Origin: JBJGXI01 sp045635475
Lineage (GTDB): Bacteria > Bacillota > Bacilli > Bacillales > Amphibacillaceae
Assembly (NCBI RefSeq): GCF_045635475.1
Contig: NZ_JBJGXI010000059.1
Span: 1 to 29,137 of the forward strand
Direction: 5' to 3'
Length of the DNA: 29,137 nucleotides
The first letter of the stretch is position 1. Each line of letters opens with the position of its first letter. Below the pieces are notes generated by a model, which was given only the letters and a program-made list of their open reading frames with translations, was not told the origin of the DNA and ran no database searches. Made by a program: the position numbers and the translations under genes. Shown one piece after another: positions 15,621 to 23,242 of the stretch.

Positions 15621-16128
15621 CGCTCTCCCACCCCCCTAGCTGCTGTATTAGTGCTCGTCGCGCCCTCGTTTGTGTGGATCTAACCTTACTCTCACTCCAC
15701 GATAAAATTTCGGCTGTTTCCTTAATTGACAGTTCTTTGATACCTCTTAGAATAAGCACCTCTTGATAGTTGGATTTTAACGACTGAATTGCACGCGAGA
15801 TACGCTGTGCTTCTTCATTGCCATAAAAAATCGATTCTGGTGTATCCGTTGACGGTATATCTAGTGTGCCGTCAAAAGAAAGAAGATCTGCCCTTTTTCG
15901 GGATTTCCTTTTGCGAAATTCATCATTCGCCACATTACGGGCGACACTATACAACCATGTTCTTGGACTTGATTGATATTGAAATTTATCAGCAGCTTTA
16001 AATGCTTTTAAGAAAACCTCCTGCACTAAGTCCTCTGCATCTTTTGGGCCAACTCGATATAGTAAAAAATGATAAATATCATCTCCATACTGATCAAACC
16101 AATCTGATACGATGTCATTACCGGGCAC
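15592..16128 (-). CDS. ECF-type RNA polymerase sigma factor
   Basis: This 178-residue sigma-70 family protein is limited to regions 2 and 4. Region 2 reads YGDDIYHFLLYRVGPKDAED and LVQEVFLKAF, then SSPRTWLYSVARNVANDEFR. Region 4 reads LKSNYQEVLILRGIKELSIK and ETAEILSWSESKVRS. It is of the SigX/SigW/SigV/YlaC type; a SigX-like identity is suggested by the large anti-sigma partner but is not proven. The start is GTG at 16128, with a perfect GGAGGTGA 6 bp upstream. ECF genes are often autoregulated, but I see no clear AAC...CGTC-type promoter before it; a SigA-like candidate is listed separately. Confidence 0.9.
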   Translation of the reverse strand: MPGNDIVSDWFDQYGDDIYHFLLYRVGPKDAEDLVQEVFLKAFKAADKFQYQSSPRTWLYSVARNVANDEFRKRKSRKRADLLSFDGTLDIPSTDTPESIFYGNEEAQRISRAIQSLKSNYQEVLILRGIKELSIKETAEILSWSESKVRSTQTRARRALIQQLGGWESDGEEFSEYR

Positions 16129-16202
16129 TTGTTCTCACCTCCAAGGTTTTCAATTTATTAGACGTATAAGTTTAAAAAAGATCGCTAATTTTCTAAAAAA
16201 CT

Positions 16203-16251
16203 TATTAATTGGGCCTCAATGGGTTGGACAAAAAACAGTATACCCTTGAGG
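16203..16251 (-). promoter_or_regulatory. Candidate sigma-gene promoter overlapped by an inverted repeat
   Basis: On the minus strand TTGTCC (16226-16231) and TTAATA (16203-16208) are 17 bp apart. An imperfect inverted repeat, CCTCAATGGGT (16214-16224) with ACCCTTGAGG (16242-16251), spans the -35 region. The remaining intergenic sequence, 16252-16489, shows nothing I can support; a 64-codon open frame there has no ribosome binding site or recognisable content. Confidence 0.3.
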
Positions 16252-16489
16252 TGTGCTCTTTTCGTTAGCTAGCTATTTTATTAATACTGCAGATTTATTT
16301 GTGCAATTATTCAGCCCTATCAGTCAACTCATCCATAGTACCAAAGTGCCTTCCACTTCCTTATACTTATTATATAAATAGCTCTGTTACTAGCACAAGC
16401 ATTTGGCTTTGTTTTAAGAATTTTACATACAATTTATCCTTTTCAACAGGATCTGACAAAAACAGATACGCTGCAATTGTCCCTATCCA

Positions 16490-16518
16490 TTGACTTCATA
16501 GTCTTTTTCGCTTAAGCT
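16490..16518 (+). promoter_or_regulatory. Candidate SigA promoter of the ABC-F gene
   Basis: TTGACT (16490-16495) is 17 bp from a poor -10, TAAGCT (16513-16518), about 40 bp before the ATG. The -35 is good and the -10 is weak. Confidence 0.4.
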
Positions 16519-16558
16519 AAGCTTTGATTACGTATTTTTTTGGAGGAATAACAAATAT

Positions 16559-18181
16559 ATGTTACAAGCAACTAATGTTAGTTTACGATATGGCGATAAA
16601 AAATTGTTCGAGGACGTTAACATCAAGTTCAACGCTGGTAATTGCTACGGTCTAATCGGTGCCAATGGTGCAGGAAAATCAACATTTCTTAAGGTTCTTT
16701 CTGGAGAAGTAGAACCTCAGTCTGGAAATGTTGCGCTTGGTAAAGATGAGCGACTAGCAATTCTAAAACAGGACCACTTTGAGTACGAGGAATACGAAGT
16801 TCTTAAAACGGTTATTATGGGCCATGAACGTTTGTATGAAATTATGGAAGAAAAAGATGCCATCTATATGAAGGGCGATTTTACCGAAGAAGACGGTATG
16901 AAAGCTGCTGAACTAGAAGGTGAATTTGCTGAGCTGAACGGTTGGGAAGCAGAATCTGATGCTGCCGTTTTACTCAAAGGGTTAGGCATCGGGGAATCAC
17001 TTCACACGAAAAAAATGGCTGATTTAAATGGTTCAGATAAAGTTAAAGTATTACTCGCTCAAGCATTGTTCGGCAACCCAGATATTCTTTTACTTGATGA
17101 GCCTACCAACCACTTAGATATTAACGCGATACAATGGTTAGAAGAGTTTTTGATTAACTTCGATAACACAGTTATTGTTGTATCCCATGACCGTCACTTT
17201 TTGAATAAGGTTTGTACACATATTGCTGATGTTGATTTTGGGAAAATCCAAATTTATGTTGGTAACTATGATTTCTGGTACGAATCCAGCCAATTAGCAC
17301 TGCGGATGGCAAGGGAACAGAATAAGAAAAAAGAAGAGAAAATTAAAGAGTTACAGAACTTCGTTGCCCGCTTTAGTGCCAATGCATCGAAATCAAAACA
17401 AGCTACATCTCGTAAGAAAATGCTTGAAAATATTACACTTGACGATATTAAACCGTCATCTCGTAAATACCCTTATGTCGCATTTACACCTGAGCGCGAA
17501 ATCGGTAATGACCTATTGCGTGTCGAAGGTATTTCAAAAACAATTGACGGTGTAAAAGTATTAAATAAGGTTAGCTTTATCATGAATAAGGACGACAAAA
17601 TTGCCTTAGTTGGTAAAGACGAAATTGCTAAAACGACATTGCTTCGTATATTAATTGGTGAACTTGAGCCAGATGAAGGAAAATATACGTGGGGTGTGAC
17701 AACTTCTCAATCTTATTTCCCAAAAGACAATGCAGAGTTTTTTGAGGAAAGTGAATTAACACTTGTTGAGTGGTTACGCCAATTCTCTCCTGAAGATCAA
17801 ACAGAAACATTTTTACGCGGATTTTTAGGAAGAATGTTATTCTCTGGTGAGGAAGCGTTAAAGAAAGCGAACGTTCTTTCCGGAGGGGAAAAAGTGCGTT
17901 GTATGCTATCAAAAATGATGTTAAGCAATGCGAACGTGCTATTGTTAGACGAACCTACGAACCACTTAGATTTGGAATCAATTACTGCTGTTAATAACGG
18001 TTTAATTAACTTTAAGGGATCTATTTTGTTTACATCCCATGACCAACAATTTGTAAATAGTATTGCAAATCGATTAATTGAAATTACACCAACTGGCATT
18101 GTTGACAAAGAAATGAGCTACGACGAGTATGTAGCTGATAAAAAGCTTCAGAAACAAATTGAAGCAATGTATGTTAGCTAA
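16559..18181 (+). CDS. ykpA: ABC-F family ATPase (YkpA/YbiT-like)
   Basis: This 540-residue protein has two ABC ATPase domains joined by a charged linker (residues ~245-300) and no transmembrane segment, the ABC-F layout of ribosome-associated translation factors. NBD1 has Walker A GANGAGKST (34-42) and Walker B LLLDEPTNHLD with Glu181, but its signature is altered (LNGSDKVKV). NBD2 has a normal signature (LSGGEKVR) and LLLDEPTNHLD with Glu465, but an altered Walker A (GKDEIAKTT, 352-360). One composite ATP site therefore combines the canonical halves and the other the degenerate ones. GGAGG lies 12 bp before the ATG. The length equals that of B. subtilis YkpA. A terminator follows at once. 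Confidence 0.88.
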   Translation: MLQATNVSLRYGDKKLFEDVNIKFNAGNCYGLIGANGAGKSTFLKVLSGEVEPQSGNVALGKDERLAILKQDHFEYEEYEVLKTVIMGHERLYEIMEEKDAIYMKGDFTEEDGMKAAELEGEFAELNGWEAESDAAVLLKGLGIGESLHTKKMADLNGSDKVKVLLAQALFGNPDILLLDEPTNHLDINAIQWLEEFLINFDNTVIVVSHDRHFLNKVCTHIADVDFGKIQIYVGNYDFWYESSQLALRMAREQNKKKEEKIKELQNFVARFSANASKSKQATSRKKMLENITLDDIKPSSRKYPYVAFTPEREIGNDLLRVEGISKTIDGVKVLNKVSFIMNKDDKIALVGKDEIAKTTLLRILIGELEPDEGKYTWGVTTSQSYFPKDNAEFFEESELTLVEWLRQFSPEDQTETFLRGFLGRMLFSGEEALKKANVLSGGEKVRCMLSKMMLSNANVLLLDEPTNHLDLESITAVNNGLINFKGSILFTSHDQQFVNSIANRLIEITPTGIVDKEMSYDEYVADKKLQKQIEAMYVS

Positions 18182-18193
18182 ATTATAACGACC

Positions 18194-18231
18194 AAACGTA
18201 TGGATGCACCCTTGTGTCCATGCGTTTTTTT
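18194..18231 (+). terminator. Rho-independent terminator of the ABC-F gene
   Basis: A long stem of AAACG-x-ATGGA type pairs with TCCAT-x-CGTTT around a CCCT-containing loop and is followed by seven T residues. It starts 13 bp after the stop codon. Confidence 0.9.
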
Positions 18232-18262
18232 ATTCTCTTCGAACATTTCGTCTGTGACACAT

Positions 18263-18280
18263 TTGTGAAATTAATCACAT
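18263..18280. promoter_or_regulatory. Rex-type operator 1
   Basis: TTGTGAA-ATTA-ATCACAT differs from the Rex consensus TTGTGAA-N4-TTCACAA at two positions. It ends 5 bp upstream of the nox -35 box. Confidence 0.7.
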
Positions 18281-18285
18281 TATAC

Positions 18286-18314
18286 TTGTAGTTTTTGAAA
18301 CCAAGTGGTATAGT
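18286..18314 (+). promoter_or_regulatory. SigA promoter of nox
   Basis: TTGTAG (18286-18291), a 17-bp spacer and TATAGT (18309-18314) preceded by TGG (extended -10). It lies between the two Rex-type boxes, with a start site expected near 18321. Confidence 0.7.
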
Positions 18315-18331
18315 AAGTTTACAAATTATTT

Positions 18332-18349
18332 ATGTGAATAACATCACAA
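18332..18349. promoter_or_regulatory. Rex-type operator 2
   Basis: ATGTGAA-TAAC-ATCACAA differs from TTGTGAA-N4-TTCACAA at two positions. It lies just after the expected transcription start, where a repressor would block elongation or binding. A further half site, ATGTGAA, lies at 18353-18359. Confidence 0.7.
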
Positions 18350-18388
18350 TATATGTGAAATAATGAACTTAATTGGAGGATGATTTAC

Positions 18389-19759
18389 ATGAAAGTAGCA
18401 GTTATTGGTTGTACACATGCCGGAACAGCAGCAATCTCAAATATATTAGCCATGTATCCAGAAGCACAAATTGATGTTTTTGAAAAAAATGATAATGTTT
18501 CGTTTTTATCTTGCGGGATTGCTTTATATGTAGGTGGAGTTGTGAAAGATGCAGCCGGTTTATTTTATGCCTCTGTAGATCAGTTTAAAAAACAAGGTGT
18601 GCGCATGCATATGAGGCATGAAGTTACATTATGCGATACGCAAAATAAACAAGTTCAAGCAAAAGATTTACGCACTGGCGTCGTGAAAAATTATACGTTT
18701 GATAAGCTAATTATTACAACTGGTTCTTGGCCAATTACGCCACCAATTCCAGGTCGAGAGTTAGACAATGTGTTATTATGCAAAAACTTTGACCATGCCA
18801 AAGAAATTATCCGTCGTGCCGAATCAGCTCAGAAGGTAGTTGTTGTCGGGGCCGGCTATATCGGCGTTGAGCTCGTAGAGGCATTTGAAGAAGGCGGTAA
18901 AGAGGTTACCTTAATCGACAGTGAATCTCGTATTTTAAATCGTTACCTTGACGAAGCTTTTACAACACCTGTGGAAGAAACGTTTGTACAACGTGGAATT
19001 ACGTTAGCGTTGGATCAAACTGTTTCAGCTTTTGCAGGAGAAGGGCACGTTGAAAAAGTAATCACGAACAAAGGTGAATATGATGCAGACCTTGTCGTCA
19101 TGTGTATCGGCTTCAGGCCAAACACGGGAATTGTAAAAGGACAAGTAGATATGCTTGATAATGGTGCGATTATCGTCGATCGCTACATGCAGACAAGTGT
19201 ACAAGATGTGTATGCTGCCGGTGACTGCTGTGCCGCACCTTACAATCCAACACAGCAAGCAGCATATATTCCACTAGCAACAAATGCTGTAAGAATGGGA
19301 ACTTTAGTAGCTCAAAACTTAGTACGTCCTGTGTTACCACACCCTGGTACACAAGGAACATCTGGTTTGAAAATATATCAACATAACATCGCGTCAACAG
19401 GGTTAACCGAAACAGCAGCACAGTTAGCAGGGTTAGCTGTATCAAGTGCTTATTTAGAAGATAATTATCGACCTGAATTCATGCCTGATAATAGCGTTAT
19501 TCAAATAAAAATCGTATATGAAAACACTACCCATCGCGTTTTAGGTGCGCAAGTAATTTCAGATACCGATTTTACACAGGCGATCAATACGTTAAGTGTG
19601 GCGATTGCAAATGGCATGACAATCGAACAGCTAGCATTAACAGATTTCTTTTTCCAACCTCACTATAATAAACCTTGGAACTTCATCAACCAAGTTGCGC
19701 TTAACGCAATGACGAATGAAGCAAAACAAGTTCAAGGAAGAGAATCGGTATTAGTTTAA
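18389..19759 (+). CDS. nox: NADH oxidase / CoA-disulfide reductase-type flavoprotein, probably water-forming NADH oxidase
   Basis: This 456-residue FAD/NAD(P)-dependent disulfide-reductase family protein has an N-terminal FAD-binding motif (VAVIGCTHAGTAA). It carries the single redox Cys42 in SFLSCGIALYVGG and His10, the pair found in enterococcal/streptococcal water-forming NADH oxidases. The NAD-binding fold VVVVGAGYIGVELVEAF and the second FAD motif DVYAAGDCC follow, and the last ~110 residues are the dimerisation domain. It would regenerate NAD+ while reducing O2 to water. CoA-disulfide reductases share this architecture, so the substrate is not fixed. The start is ATG 18389, with GGAGG 9 bp upstream; the ATG at 18380 touches that site. 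Two Rex-type boxes flank the promoter and support a role in NADH/NAD+ balance. Confidence 0.88.
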   Translation: MKVAVIGCTHAGTAAISNILAMYPEAQIDVFEKNDNVSFLSCGIALYVGGVVKDAAGLFYASVDQFKKQGVRMHMRHEVTLCDTQNKQVQAKDLRTGVVKNYTFDKLIITTGSWPITPPIPGRELDNVLLCKNFDHAKEIIRRAESAQKVVVVGAGYIGVELVEAFEEGGKEVTLIDSESRILNRYLDEAFTTPVEETFVQRGITLALDQTVSAFAGEGHVEKVITNKGEYDADLVVMCIGFRPNTGIVKGQVDMLDNGAIIVDRYMQTSVQDVYAAGDCCAAPYNPTQQAAYIPLATNAVRMGTLVAQNLVRPVLPHPGTQGTSGLKIYQHNIASTGLTETAAQLAGLAVSSAYLEDNYRPEFMPDNSVIQIKIVYENTTHRVLGAQVISDTDFTQAINTLSVAIANGMTIEQLALTDFFFQPHYNKPWNFINQVALNAMTNEAKQVQGRESVLV

Positions 19760-19767
19760 GAAACATA

Positions 19768-19803
19768 AGTCAATGGACAACAGTCTGTTGGCTTTTCTCT
19801 TCC
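19768..19803 (+). terminator. Probable terminator of nox
   Basis: AGTCAA (19768-19773) can pair with TTGGCT (19788-19793), with an alternative inner CAACA/TGTTG pairing, followed by TTTCTCTT. A second hairpin, CACATA...TATGTG with AGGA/TCCT inside, lies at 19852-19888 before the convergent gene, but it has no T tract. Confidence 0.55.
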
Positions 19804-19914
19804 CTATATAAAAAACAATTTCATTTCACTGATTTTTTTGCTATCCGCCTCCACATATAGTAGGATTAAACCGTCTCCTAACTATGTGTAGATGCAGATA
19901 GCTGTATAAGGTAA

Positions 19915-20424
19915 TTATGAAATTGATCCATATATCATATTTTTTAAGTGTTTTATTTTTTCAATATCCTTATTATTATTTTTATCCGCTCGATAACTAT
20001 CTTTAGATGAAGACTCGTAAACACATAAATATTGCTTAGGATTTAACAAATAATATTTTACGTCTCCATTTATATATATTTCTAAATCCTTTAATTGTAC
20101 TTTTGCGAAATTTGGTAAAGTGTCGATAATACCAAACTCAACTGACAGTTTGCTTTTAGAGAACTCATGTTCATGCAAATCAATTAAGCTATATTCCATT
20201 GAACTCATAATTTTAACTATATCATTCCAGTTATGTATAGATAATTCGGCCGGCACCTGCCACCCTCTTTTATCACCAGGCACATGTATATCTAAGTCCT
20301 TTGCGCCCCAATTATTTCCTGTAACTATTTCTAAACCAACAGATCCCATTAACAAAGGAATAATTTTAATCTCATTTAGTTCTTTAGCAATTTTAATAAA
20401 TTCATCAAACTTATGATTATCCAT
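19915..20424 (-). CDS. Small nucleotidyltransferase-fold-like protein of unknown function
   Basis: This 169-residue protein has near its N terminus LLMGSVGLEIVTGNNWGAKD followed at once by LDIHVPG. The Gly27-Ser28 pair and Asp43/Asp45 follow the GS-x(n)-DxD pattern of the nucleotidyltransferase superfamily; Glu96 in SVEFGIID could be the third carboxylate. No membrane segment or signal is present. The ATG follows AAAGGAGAGAGAGG. It lies on the same strand 205 bp after trpA, beyond a terminator, so it is probably an independent unit. AT content is higher than in its neighbours (many Lys, Asn and Ile codons), which hints at acquisition. Substrate and partner are not recognisable; no antitoxin-like neighbour is seen. 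Confidence 0.55.
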   Translation of the reverse strand: MDNHKFDEFIKIAKELNEIKIIPLLMGSVGLEIVTGNNWGAKDLDIHVPGDKRGWQVPAELSIHNWNDIVKIMSSMEYSLIDLHEHEFSKSKLSVEFGIIDTLPNFAKVQLKDLEIYINGDVKYYLLNPKQYLCVYESSSKDSYRADKNNNKDIEKIKHLKNMIYGSIS

Positions 20425-20503
20425 TAAACCTCTCTCTCCTTTCGCTGCCCTTCCAGTTTAAGTAAAGTACTCACTTCGCTCTATTGTAAATTAATTTCAA
20501 AAC

Positions 20504-20538
20504 CAAAAGAATAAGCAGACCACACAATCGGGCCTGCT
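20504..20538 (-). terminator. Terminator of the trp operon
   Basis: On the minus strand AGCAGGCC and GGTCTGCT (arms 20531-20538 and 20514-20521, one mismatch) form a hairpin followed by TATTCTTTTGG. It lies about 90 bp after the trpA stop. Confidence 0.65.
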
Positions 20539-20629
20539 AATCTCTTTGAGTATTCAAGTGTTACAAGGTGTTATTTTATTACGAATACTGTCTTCAAAAT
20601 ACCCACGCTCACCAAGCTCACTAACTATT

Positions 20630-21424
20630 TTAACTCTTAGCATTCTCCGTTAATTTCGCCGCTTGGATCAACGCTCGAATCGTTTCTGTGTCACCATGAT
20701 GCAACCGATCGACAATTTTACTTCCAACGATTACACCATCACAGCTCGCACTTAATTCTTTAACTTGCTCTGGTGTTGATACACCAAATCCAGCTAGAAC
20801 CGGAACGTTACTAATTGCTTTCAGGTCTTGTAGGTGTTGTGCTAAGTTGTCTTTATACGTTGTGCGCGCTCCTGTTGTACCTGTAACGGCAACAGCGTAC
20901 AAGAAGCCTTCTGTTCGTTTCGCAATTTCTGTTAAACGCTCTGTGTTACTTGTTAATGCCGCTAGTCGGATAAGCGCAATCTCATGCTCTTTTAAATCTT
21001 TTGCTATTAGGTTTTCTTCTTCTAAAGGTAAATCCGGGATAATTAGGCCATCTACGCCTGCTTCCTGACATTGTTTCGCAAATGCTGTTACGCCAAACGC
21101 ATGAATTGGATTAATATAAGTCATTAGTACGACTGGAATTGTGCGTTTCTCTCGGAATCTTTTCAGCTCTGCTAGAACAGACCGTAAGCTAACGCCTTGT
21201 GCTAATGCACGGAGACCTGCTTCTTGAATCGTTGGTCCATCTGCAACTGGATCTGAAAATGGAATACCAAGCTCAACAACCGTTGCTCCACTTTCCTCTA
21301 AAAAGTTCAAACGCTCTTCTAATACATCCAAACCACCGTCACCAGCCATGATATATGGAACAAATGCTTTGTTGCCAGCCTCTAGTACTTGCTTGAATGC
21401 AGCATCTAATTTTGCCTTACCCAT
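20630..21424 (-). CDS. trpA: Tryptophan synthase alpha subunit
   Basis: This 264-residue TIM-barrel protein cleaves indole-3-glycerol phosphate to indole and glyceraldehyde-3-phosphate and passes the indole to TrpB. The catalytic acids are Glu51 and Asp62 in VELGIPFSDPVADGPTIQ, and the phosphate-binding loops VLAGFGVSTPEQV and GVIVGSKIV are present. The start overlaps the trpB end by 8 bp, with GGAGGGGAAACG upstream, so the two subunits are translationally coupled. It is the last gene of the trp operon. Length and motifs are normal. Confidence 0.97.
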   Translation of the reverse strand: MGKAKLDAAFKQVLEAGNKAFVPYIMAGDGGLDVLEERLNFLEESGATVVELGIPFSDPVADGPTIQEAGLRALAQGVSLRSVLAELKRFREKRTIPVVLMTYINPIHAFGVTAFAKQCQEAGVDGLIIPDLPLEEENLIAKDLKEHEIALIRLAALTSNTERLTEIAKRTEGFLYAVAVTGTTGARTTYKDNLAQHLQDLKAISNVPVLAGFGVSTPEQVKELSASCDGVIVGSKIVDRLHHGDTETIRALIQAAKLTENAKS

Positions 21425-22622
21425 TCGTTTCCCCTCCTAGCGCTTCTCTTACAGCTTCCACATCTTTATCACCACGGCCTGATAAACAAATCACAAGGAT
21501 CTCCTCTTCGTTCATCTGCTTGGCAAGTTTCATCGTATACGCAATCGCATGCGCACTTTCCAAAGCTGGAATAATACCTTCTGTCTTTGATAAATTTTGC
21601 AGTCCTTCAAGTGCTTCTTCATCAGTGATCGAATCATAAACAACACGATCAATTTCCTTCAAGTGACTGTGCTCTGGTCCAACTCCAGGATAATCTAATC
21701 CTGCTGAAATCGAATGTGCCTCTTGGATTTGGCCGTCAACATCTTGTAGCAAGTAAGTCATTGTACCGTGCAAAATACCTTGTTGTCCATAAGTGAGCGT
21801 TGCGGCGTGCTTGCCTGTTTCCACACCAGCCCCGCCTGCTTCAACTCCATAAAGTTTCACTTGTTTATCATCAACAAATGGGTAGAACATTCCCATCGAG
21901 TTACTTCCGCCACCGATGCAAGCAACAACAGCATCTGGAAGCCGTCCTTCTTGGTCTAGCATTTGTTTTTTCGTCTCACTACCGATCACACTTTGAAAAT
22001 CACGGACAATTTGCGGAAATGGATGTGGACCTACTACCGATCCGATAATATAATGTGTATCTTCTACATTTGATACCCAGTAACGCAATGCTTCATTTAC
22101 TGCATCTTTTAAGGTACCACTGCCTTGGTCAACACTTTCTACACGTGCACCTAGAAGTTCCATCCGAAATACGTTAAGCTTTTGTCTGCGAATATCTTCT
22201 TTCCCCATGAAAACAACACATTCTAATCCTAGCAACGCGCAAACAGTTGCGGTTGCTACACCGTGCTGTCCTGCACCAGTTTCAGCAACCACTTTCTTTT
22301 TGCCCATTCTGAGTGTTAGCAATGCTTGCCCAAGCGCATTATTGATTTTATGAGCTCCTGTGTGGTTTAGATCTTCACGTTTCAAGTATATTTTAGGTCC
22401 ACCAAGCTGCTTACTAAAATTTTCGGCGTAATACAGTGGTGTTTCTCTGCCTACATATTGTTTAAAATAATAATCTAATTCTTCTACAAATGCAGGATCA
22501 TTGATTGCCTCCTTGTATGCTTGTTCTAGTTCCAAAACCGCTGGCATCAGTGTTTCAGGTACGAACCTACCTCCATAAGAGCCAAAGTGTCCCTGTTCGT
22601 TCGGTTGTGTATATGTTGTCAT
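21417..22622 (-). CDS. trpB: Tryptophan synthase beta subunit
   Basis: This 401-residue PLP enzyme condenses indole with serine to give tryptophan. The PLP lysine is Lys92 in NHTGAHKINNALGQALL, the catalytic Glu114 lies in VVAETGAGQHGVATATV, and the phosphate-binding loop is CIGGGSNSMGMF. It is the canonical TrpB1 type that pairs with TrpA, encoded directly downstream. The start lies 2 bp after the trpF stop, and its ribosome binding site (AAGGATGG) is inside trpF. Confidence 0.98.
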   Translation of the reverse strand: MTTYTQPNEQGHFGSYGGRFVPETLMPAVLELEQAYKEAINDPAFVEELDYYFKQYVGRETPLYYAENFSKQLGGPKIYLKREDLNHTGAHKINNALGQALLTLRMGKKKVVAETGAGQHGVATATVCALLGLECVVFMGKEDIRRQKLNVFRMELLGARVESVDQGSGTLKDAVNEALRYWVSNVEDTHYIIGSVVGPHPFPQIVRDFQSVIGSETKKQMLDQEGRLPDAVVACIGGGSNSMGMFYPFVDDKQVKLYGVEAGGAGVETGKHAATLTYGQQGILHGTMTYLLQDVDGQIQEAHSISAGLDYPGVGPEHSHLKEIDRVVYDSITDEEALEGLQNLSKTEGIIPALESAHAIAYTMKLAKQMNEEEILVICLSGRGDKDVEAVREALGGETNG

Positions 22623-22624
22623 TT

Positions 22625-23242
22625 TCAGTCACCATCCTTGATAGACTTTGCCTTTGTAATAAAAGCAGTTATTTTATCCAAATCCTTTTGTCCATTTGTC
22701 TCTACTCCACTGGAAACATCTACACCGTCTGGATTAACTTCTGCTAAAGCTTGCTGCACATTTTGTTCATGCAGACCACCAGCTAGTAAGATCTTCCCTT
22801 TTAAATTTGGCATGTGTTTTGCCAGAGTCCAATCAAATTTGTCTCCATTACCGCCACGATACTTACCTGCTGGACTATCTAATAAATAATATTCACAAGC
22901 ATAATTTTCGAGGACATCAAGGTCATCTTTTGATCTAACTTGAAATGCTTTTATAATTGGAAAATCTAGTTGTTCGCAAAACGCTGGTGATTCATCTCCG
23001 TGTAGCTGTACATAATCCAATCCCACCGTAGTTGCTATGTGATGAATCGTATCTACTGTTTCATTTACGAATACGCCAACTTTTTTCACATCTGCCGGTA
23101 TGTGCGCCGCCACTTTTTTGGCTTGTTGAACATCAATTCGGCGCTTGCTATCTGCGAAAACAAATCCGATAAAATCAGCACCTGCGTTTGCAGCGTGCTT
23201 GGCAGCATCAATTGTTGTAATACCACAAATTTTAACCTTCAT
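22625..23242 (-). CDS. trpF: Phosphoribosylanthranilate isomerase
   Basis: This 205-residue single-domain (beta/alpha)8 barrel carries out the Amadori rearrangement of phosphoribosylanthranilate to CdRP. The N-terminal motif VKICGITTIDAA holds catalytic Cys; the catalytic Asp lies in LLDSPAGKYRGGNGDKFDW; the C-terminal phosphate site is LLAGGLHEQNV and GVDVSSGVET. The start overlaps the trpC stop in TAATG. It is separate from trpC, unlike the fused TrpCF of enterobacteria. Confidence 0.96.
   Translation of the reverse strand: MKVKICGITTIDAAKHAANAGADFIGFVFADSKRRIDVQQAKKVAAHIPADVKKVGVFVNETVDTIHHIATTVGLDYVQLHGDESPAFCEQLDFPIIKAFQVRSKDDLDVLENYACEYYLLDSPAGKYRGGNGDKFDWTLAKHMPNLKGKILLAGGLHEQNVQQALAEVNPDGVDVSSGVETNGQKDLDKITAFITKAKSIKDGD

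Noticed and set aside
16299..16493. 64-codon plus-strand frame before the ABC-F gene
   Set aside because: No ribosome binding site, Ser/Tyr/Cys-rich random-looking content, and it ends inside the putative ABC-F promoter region.
19852..19888. Hairpin considered as terminator of the 19915-20424 gene
   Set aside because: The stem is interrupted and no T tract follows on the minus strand, so a terminator call is not supported.
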